Shown here: piece after piece, positions 6,185-9,589 of the stretch
How positions within the stretch are numbered: position 1 is the first letter of the stretch
Layout: each line of letters starts with the position of its first letter
Assembly: GCA_020354085.1 (NCBI GenBank)
Contig: CP070641.1
Coordinates: 1,467,045-1,476,633 of the forward strand
Length of the DNA stretch: 9,589 nucleotides
Direction: 5' to 3'
Origin: Pseudomonadota bacterium
GTDB lineage: Bacteria > Pseudomonadota > Gammaproteobacteria > Acidiferrobacterales > Sulfurifustaceae
Notes under the pieces: model-generated
What the model was told of the DNA's origin: nothing
The model's database searches: none
Seen by the model: the letters and a program-made list of their open reading frames with translations, nothing else
Translations under genes and position numbers: made by a program

Positions 6185-6207
6185 CGACCACGGGTGGACC
6201 GTAGTCG
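6185..6207 (+). terminator. Possible end-of-operon hairpin after trpC
   Basis: Starting 8 bases after the trpC stop, CGAC (6185-6188) and ACGG (6190-6193) pair with CCGT (6199-6202) and GTCG (6204-6207) around a GTGGA loop, with one C-A mismatch in the stem. The sequence that follows (GGGGTTTACGATTT) is only partly T-rich, so termination may be inefficient or Rho-assisted. It is the best terminator-like structure between the trp unit and the OsmC unit. Confidence 0.4.
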
Positions 6208-6254
6208 GGGTTTACGATTTCGCCGATGTCATGGGCGACCGGACACTCTTTGCA

Positions 6255-6278
6255 TATACTTCGCTTCTCTAATTAGAG
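6255..6278 (+). promoter_or_regulatory. Likely -10 element and adjacent 12-bp palindrome upstream of the OsmC gene
   Basis: TATACT (6255-6260) matches the sigma70 -10 consensus at five of six positions, in an AT-rich island within GC-rich DNA. No good -35 is seen at 16-18 bases (TGGGCG at 17), which suggests a weak or activator-dependent promoter. Seven bases downstream lies CTCTAATTAGAG (6267-6278), a perfect palindrome over the expected transcription start, where a repressor could block initiation. The sequence features are clear; promoter and operator roles are inferred. Confidence 0.45.
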
Positions 6279-6293
6279 GCCGAGACTGAAAGA

Positions 6294-6713
6294 GTGAAAG
6301 CGCGCATAGAATGGCAAGGCAACGTAAGTTTTCTTGGTAGCGCTGATAGCAGCCACGCGGTGATCATGGATGGGCCACCGGAGTTTGGCGGGCAGAACAA
6401 GGGTTGCCGGCCGATGGAGCTGGTGCTGATCGGGATGGGGGGCTGCACGGCCTTCGACGTGGTGCACATCCTCAAAAAGAGCCGCCAGGACATCACCGAT
6501 TGCGTGGCCGAGATCGATGCCGAGCGCGCGCCCACTGACCCCAAGGTGTTCACGCGTATCCATATTCACTTCAAGGTGAGTGGCCGCAAGCTCGATCCCA
6601 AGCGCGTGGACAACGCCGTCAAGCTTTCGGCCGAGAAGTACTGCTCGGCGTCAATCATGCTCGGCAAGACCGCCGAGATCACGCACGACTTCGAGATCGC
6701 CGAGGCCGGTTGA
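6294..6713 (+). CDS. OsmC-family protein, YhfA type
   Basis: OsmC/Ohr proteins are small cytoplasmic thiol enzymes, several of which reduce organic hydroperoxides. The 139-residue protein has the two conserved cysteines, C51 in MGGCTAFDVV and C117 in LSAEKYCSASIML, and the PMELVL segment. The opening KARIEWQGNVSFLG, the DVVHILKKSRQDI stretch and the ending resemble E. coli YhfA more than OsmC or Ohr proper. The YhfA branch has no firmly established substrate. The start is GTG 6294, chosen because homology runs to the first residues; the Shine-Dalgarno is weak (GAAAGA). The stop TGA overlaps the ATG of the next gene by one base (TGATG), indicating coupled translation. A -10 element and palindrome lie just upstream. 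Confidence 0.9.
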   Translation: MKARIEWQGNVSFLGSADSSHAVIMDGPPEFGGQNKGCRPMELVLIGMGGCTAFDVVHILKKSRQDITDCVAEIDAERAPTDPKVFTRIHIHFKVSGRKLDPKRVDNAVKLSAEKYCSASIMLGKTAEITHDFEIAEAG

Positions 6714-8404
6714 TGAGCGAGATCGAGAATCGCGCGTCGACGGGCGCTGCGGCTGCCAGCGGCGCGTTTGACGACCTGGTCCGGACGTATTACCGCGCCT
6801 GGTTTCGCTACCACCCCGAAGCCGCGGTCGACACCGGCGATTACGGTTACGCACATCTTCTCACCCCGTTCACCGAGGAGGAGATGGGCGCGCTTGTCTG
6901 CCTCAACGACGAGCTGCTAGTCAGTCTCGATGAAATTGACCCCGAGGCGCTCGATCCCGATCGACGCATCGACTACGCCTTGGTCCGTGGTGCGGCAGCA
7001 ATCGAAAATCAACGCCTGCTTGATGTCGACCCTCGCCGGCCCGACCCGATGCGCCTGCTGCCGGTCGACGCCATTTATCAACTCACCATTCGTCCCGTCC
7101 CGGATTTCGAGGCGGCGCTATTTGCACGTCTGGAGGGCATCCCGGGGCACCTGCAAGCGGCGCGCGATTTCCTCATCCCGCGTGCCGCTGATGTTCCCTC
7201 CCCCTGGGCGGCCTCGGCAGCAATCGCTGCGCGTGAGGGCATTGGTTTCTTGCGCGGTCTCAGCACGCACTCAAAGTTGGCCGCCAGCAGCGATCGGCAG
7301 CGCTTCGCCGCGGCGCACGCAGGCGCTTGTCAGGCGTTGGAGGCCTTCGCCGGATTTCTCGAGCACGAGATTCAGCCGCTCGCCCAAGGGTCAATCGCCT
7401 GCGGTGGGCCACACTTTGAGCAACTGCTGCGCAATCGTCATTTCCTCGATGTCGATATCGATCGTCTGTACGAATTCGGCAGCCGTCTGGTCGCCGCGAC
7501 GCGCGTTGAGTTGCGCGCCGCCTGCGAGGCATTGGTGGGAAGTGACGATATGGCCAAAGCGCTGGCCGTCGTTCGCCGTGAGCATCCGACGCGCGCGGCG
7601 CTGCTCGATGTGTATCGGGACAGCATGCGATCGGCCAAGGAATTTCTGCGCACCCATAATCTCGTCTCGCTACCGGCGGTTGATGAGCTTGAGGTGATTG
7701 AGACGCCGGCGTTCTTGCGCCATCAGATTCCGTTTGCGGCGTACTGCGATCCGGCGCCAAACGATCCGACACAGCGCGGCTACTACTATGTCACGCCGCC
7801 GACCGATGACGCGGAGCTTGCCGAACACGATCTCGTTGGCATCTTGCACACCTGTGCGCACGAGGCTTGGCCGGGCCATCACCTGCATTTCGTATCCACC
7901 AATCTCAATCCGGTCGCACGCACGTTGCCGCGCCTGCTCAATTCGTCGTCTGCCTCGTACGAAGGTTGGGCGCTCTACAGCGAGCAGCTCATGCACGAGC
8001 AGGGTTTTCTCGATCGGCCGGAAAGCCGCTTCATTTTGCTGCGCGATCGGTTATGGCGCGGGTTGCGCGTCATGATCGATATTGATCTGCACACCCGTGG
8101 TTTGAGCCTGGAAGACGCCGCCGAGCGCTTGGCCAATCATCTCGGTTTCCCGCGTTCGCAGGCGCTGGCCGATGTCACGTGGTACTCTCGCGCGCCAACC
8201 ACGCCGCTCGGCTATGCGACCGGTTGGGCGGCGATCAACGCGCTGCGCAATCGCGTGGGCGCAGCCAGCACGGGTCTAAAGATCTTTCACGATCGGTTGC
8301 TGGCCGCGGGTGCCATTGCCCTGCCACTCGCGATCGCGCGTGGTTTTGGCGAAGAAGCGTGGGCAGCGGTGTGTGGCGAACTCTTCGCACCGGTGGCGGC
8401 ATGA
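6713..8404 (+). CDS. DUF885 family metallopeptidase-like protein
   Basis: The 563-residue protein has the hallmark of DUF885 proteins: HEAWPGHH at residues 383-390, a variant of the zinc-binding HExxH motif with an extra residue, and a downstream Glu (E417 in EGWALYSEQLM) suited to be the third metal ligand. YYYVTPP before the motif and the C-terminal GYATGWAAI are also typical. The family is thought to comprise zinc peptidases, but substrates are mostly unknown. Members are often exported with a signal peptide. Here the N-terminus (SEIENRASTGAAAASGAF) is acidic, lacks a hydrophobic segment and gives no sign of export, so it is probably cytoplasmic. ATG 6713 shares its A with the OsmC stop, and the 3' end overlaps the VOC gene by four bases (ATGA). 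Confidence 0.88.
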   Translation: MSEIENRASTGAAAASGAFDDLVRTYYRAWFRYHPEAAVDTGDYGYAHLLTPFTEEEMGALVCLNDELLVSLDEIDPEALDPDRRIDYALVRGAAAIENQRLLDVDPRRPDPMRLLPVDAIYQLTIRPVPDFEAALFARLEGIPGHLQAARDFLIPRAADVPSPWAASAAIAAREGIGFLRGLSTHSKLAASSDRQRFAAAHAGACQALEAFAGFLEHEIQPLAQGSIACGGPHFEQLLRNRHFLDVDIDRLYEFGSRLVAATRVELRAACEALVGSDDMAKALAVVRREHPTRAALLDVYRDSMRSAKEFLRTHNLVSLPAVDELEVIETPAFLRHQIPFAAYCDPAPNDPTQRGYYYVTPPTDDAELAEHDLVGILHTCAHEAWPGHHLHFVSTNLNPVARTLPRLLNSSSASYEGWALYSEQLMHEQGFLDRPESRFILLRDRLWRGLRVMIDIDLHTRGLSLEDAAERLANHLGFPRSQALADVTWYSRAPTTPLGYATGWAAINALRNRVGAASTGLKIFHDRLLAAGAIALPLAIARGFGEEAWAAVCGELFAPVAA

Positions 8405-8802
8405 GGCGGCCCACGGCCCACGCCGGGATGCGCCACGTGGCCCTATGCGTCAAGGACCTCGCGGCCTGCGAGCGCTTTTATGGCGAGTTGCTCGGGATGC
8501 AAGTGGAGTGGCGGCCGGACGCGGACAACGTTTATCTCACGAGCGGTGCCGACAATCTCGCATTGCATCGAGTGACCACAGAATTCGCGCCCAACGAGAA
8601 CCAGCACCTCGACCACATCGGATTCATTTTGCGCGAGCCGGCGCAGGTGGATGACTGGCATGAGTTCCTCAAGACCAATGGCGTCGAGATCGTCAAGGCG
8701 CCCAGAACCCATCGCGACGGCGCACGCAGTTTTTACTGCCGCGATCCGGACGGTAATACCGTCCAGATGATCTATCATCCCCCGATCGCTAACGCGGGCT
8801 AA
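8401..8802 (+). CDS. VOC superfamily (glyoxalase/dioxygenase-fold) protein
   Basis: A 133-residue single-unit vicinal-oxygen-chelate protein with the two beta-alpha-beta-beta-beta modules: MRHVALCVKDLAACERFY and LGMQVEW in the first, LDHIGFIL to DPDGNTVQMIY in the second. Likely metal-side residues by position are H12, H56, H72 and Q122. The last replaces the Glu found in glyoxalase I and in extradiol dioxygenases (GNxxE), so it is probably neither of those. Two such modules per monomer match the size of GloA-type proteins. The frame is open far upstream inside the DUF885 gene, but ATG 8401, overlapping that gene's stop as ATGA, fits the start of homology. The reaction is unknown. Its stop overlaps the stop of the convergent symporter gene. 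Confidence 0.88.
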   Translation: MRRPTAHAGMRHVALCVKDLAACERFYGELLGMQVEWRPDADNVYLTSGADNLALHRVTTEFAPNENQHLDHIGFILREPAQVDDWHEFLKTNGVEIVKAPRTHRDGARSFYCRDPDGNTVQMIYHPPIANAG

Positions 8803-9589
8803 ATGTCATGAACTGTGCGCGCGGGTTTGCCGGCGGGCGTTGTTTGCCGCACGTGTCGCCGTGAGAGCACGACGCCAACCAGGAAAATCGTAAGCGTCCC
8901 GATCACCGTGGTCATGAAGGCGTGCAGCGGGTTGGCCCAGGCAACTTCTATGCGTGGCGAGAGCGCCGCCCAGGCGAGCAGGAGCAAGCCCAACACCATG
9001 CCGATGCCGGCCGCGAATGAGCCGGCGCGCCGCGACAGCGCTCCGAGCAGGAATAGCCCCAGCATGCCGCCGGAGAAAATGCCGGCCAGGTTCCACCAGG
9101 CATCCAGGGTGCTCTTGATGGAAATCATGAGCAGTGCCACGGCCGTGCCGATCGCACCGAGTGCAATGCTGGTCACGCGCAGAAATCGAAGTTGGCGGCG
9201 CTCGTCGGCATCGGGCCGGACGAAACGCCGATAGAAGTCCGTTGCCAGGACGGTTGCCGAAGAGTTGAGTGAAGTATCAATCGAGCTCATGGCGGCCGAG
9301 AACAGCGCGGCAATGAGCAGCCCGGTCAAGCCGGCGGGCAATTCGTTGGCAATGAAATGCGGAAAGATTCGATCGGCAGCGTCCACCGAACGCAGCGCCT
9401 CCGGCAGCAGTTCAGGATGGGCTGTGTAGTAGACAAAAAGCGCCGAGCCCAAGAACAGGAACAGCAGGCTGACGGGAATGGAGACCAGAGCTCCGGCCAG
9501 CAACGGCACGAGCCACTTCGACGAGAACCCACGCCGCCCCGGCAGCAACTGGCCCAGCAGAGCGACGACCATGATGGCGTTGACGCCAA
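8799..9589 (-). CDS. Sodium/solute symporter (SSS family), 3' part only
   Basis: The minus-strand frame is open to the right edge (codons for G-V-N-A-I precede the first Met at 9572), so only the C-terminal half, at least 257 residues, is in the window. About six membrane segments are visible, near residues 20-50, 80-100, 130-150, 160-180, 187-208 and 218-240, counted from the Met at 9572. The signature LFSAAMSSIDTSLNSSATVLATDFYRR (in two parts: the helix with SSID, then TDFYRR) is the conserved SSS helix whose Ser/Thr residues bind sodium in LeuT-fold carriers. The C-terminal tail is basic and soluble. It is an inner-membrane importer driven by sodium; the substrate (sugar, amino acid or other) cannot be assigned. 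It converges on the OsmC-DUF885-VOC unit. Confidence 0.9.
   Translation of the reverse strand, partial: GVNAIMVVALLGQLLPGRRGFSSKWLVPLLAGALVSIPVSLLFLFLGSALFVYYTAHPELLPEALRSVDAADRIFPHFIANELPAGLTGLLIAALFSAAMSSIDTSLNSSATVLATDFYRRFVRPDADERRQLRFLRVTSIALGAIGTAVALLMISIKSTLDAWWNLAGIFSGGMLGLFLLGALSRRAGSFAAGIGMVLGLLLLAWAALSPRIEVAWANPLHAFMTTVIGTLTIFLVGVVLSRRHVRQTTPAGKPARTVHDI

Noticed and set aside
6930..7697. Open plus-strand frame of 255 codons inside the DUF885 gene
   Set aside because: It is a shifted frame of a well-supported gene; the translation is Arg/Ser/Cys-rich, as expected for GC-rich shadow frames.
8815..9234. Plus-strand frame opposite the symporter gene
   Set aside because: The minus strand encodes clear membrane helices and an SSS signature; the plus-strand translation is a Ser/Arg/Pro-rich shadow.
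1..9589. CRISPR arrays, tRNA or rRNA genes, insertion sequences, phage or defence genes
   Set aside because: No regularly spaced repeats, tRNA-like or rRNA-like stretches, transposase motifs or terminal repeats were seen by eye; all long frames are housekeeping or common accessory families.

Overview
The window is a GC-rich chromosomal segment with a proteobacterial gene order and no sign of mobile DNA. Protein motifs and synteny (rpe-gph-trpE-trpG-trpD-trpC followed by a YhfA-type OsmC gene) point to a gammaproteobacterium outside the Enterobacteria, in the Pseudomonas/Xanthomonas sense. A related betaproteobacterium cannot be excluded. Nearly all of the DNA is coding and the genes are closely packed.

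Layout. Positions 1-439 hold the 3' end of a protein-kinase-like gene. A 229-bp gap (440-668) with several short inverted repeats and a weak promoter candidate leads into rpe (669-1364) and gph (1387-2100). Next come a short unlisted leader peptide rich in tryptophan codons (trpL, 2116-2187), trpE (2210-3691), trpG (3702-4280), trpD (best start 4354, to 5379) and trpC (5376-6176). A hairpin just after trpC may end this operon. A second same-strand unit follows: an OsmC-family protein (6294-6713), a DUF885 metallopeptidase-like protein (6713-8404) and a small VOC/glyoxalase-fold protein (8401-8802), with overlapping stop and start codons. The right end is the 3' half of a sodium/solute symporter on the minus strand (8799-9589), whose stop codon overlaps the VOC stop codon.

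How it works together. TrpE and TrpG make anthranilate from chorismate and glutamine, TrpD adds phosphoribosyl from PRPP, and TrpC closes the indole ring to indole-3-glycerol phosphate. trpF, trpB and trpA are absent and must lie elsewhere if the pathway is complete. Rpe and Gph handle pentose phosphate and 2-phosphoglycolate. They share the transcription unit by ancient gene order rather than by a shared pathway.

The most interesting region is the 109-bp gph-trpE gap. It encodes a 23-residue peptide with four Trp codons, a 7-bp hairpin over those codons, and a second perfect inverted repeat (CATGGT/ACCATG) that contains the trpE start codon. There is no U-tract terminator. This suggests Trp-codon-dependent control of trpE by a route other than the classical intrinsic-terminator attenuator, possibly control of translation initiation or Rho. 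No wholly new multi-gene system was found.
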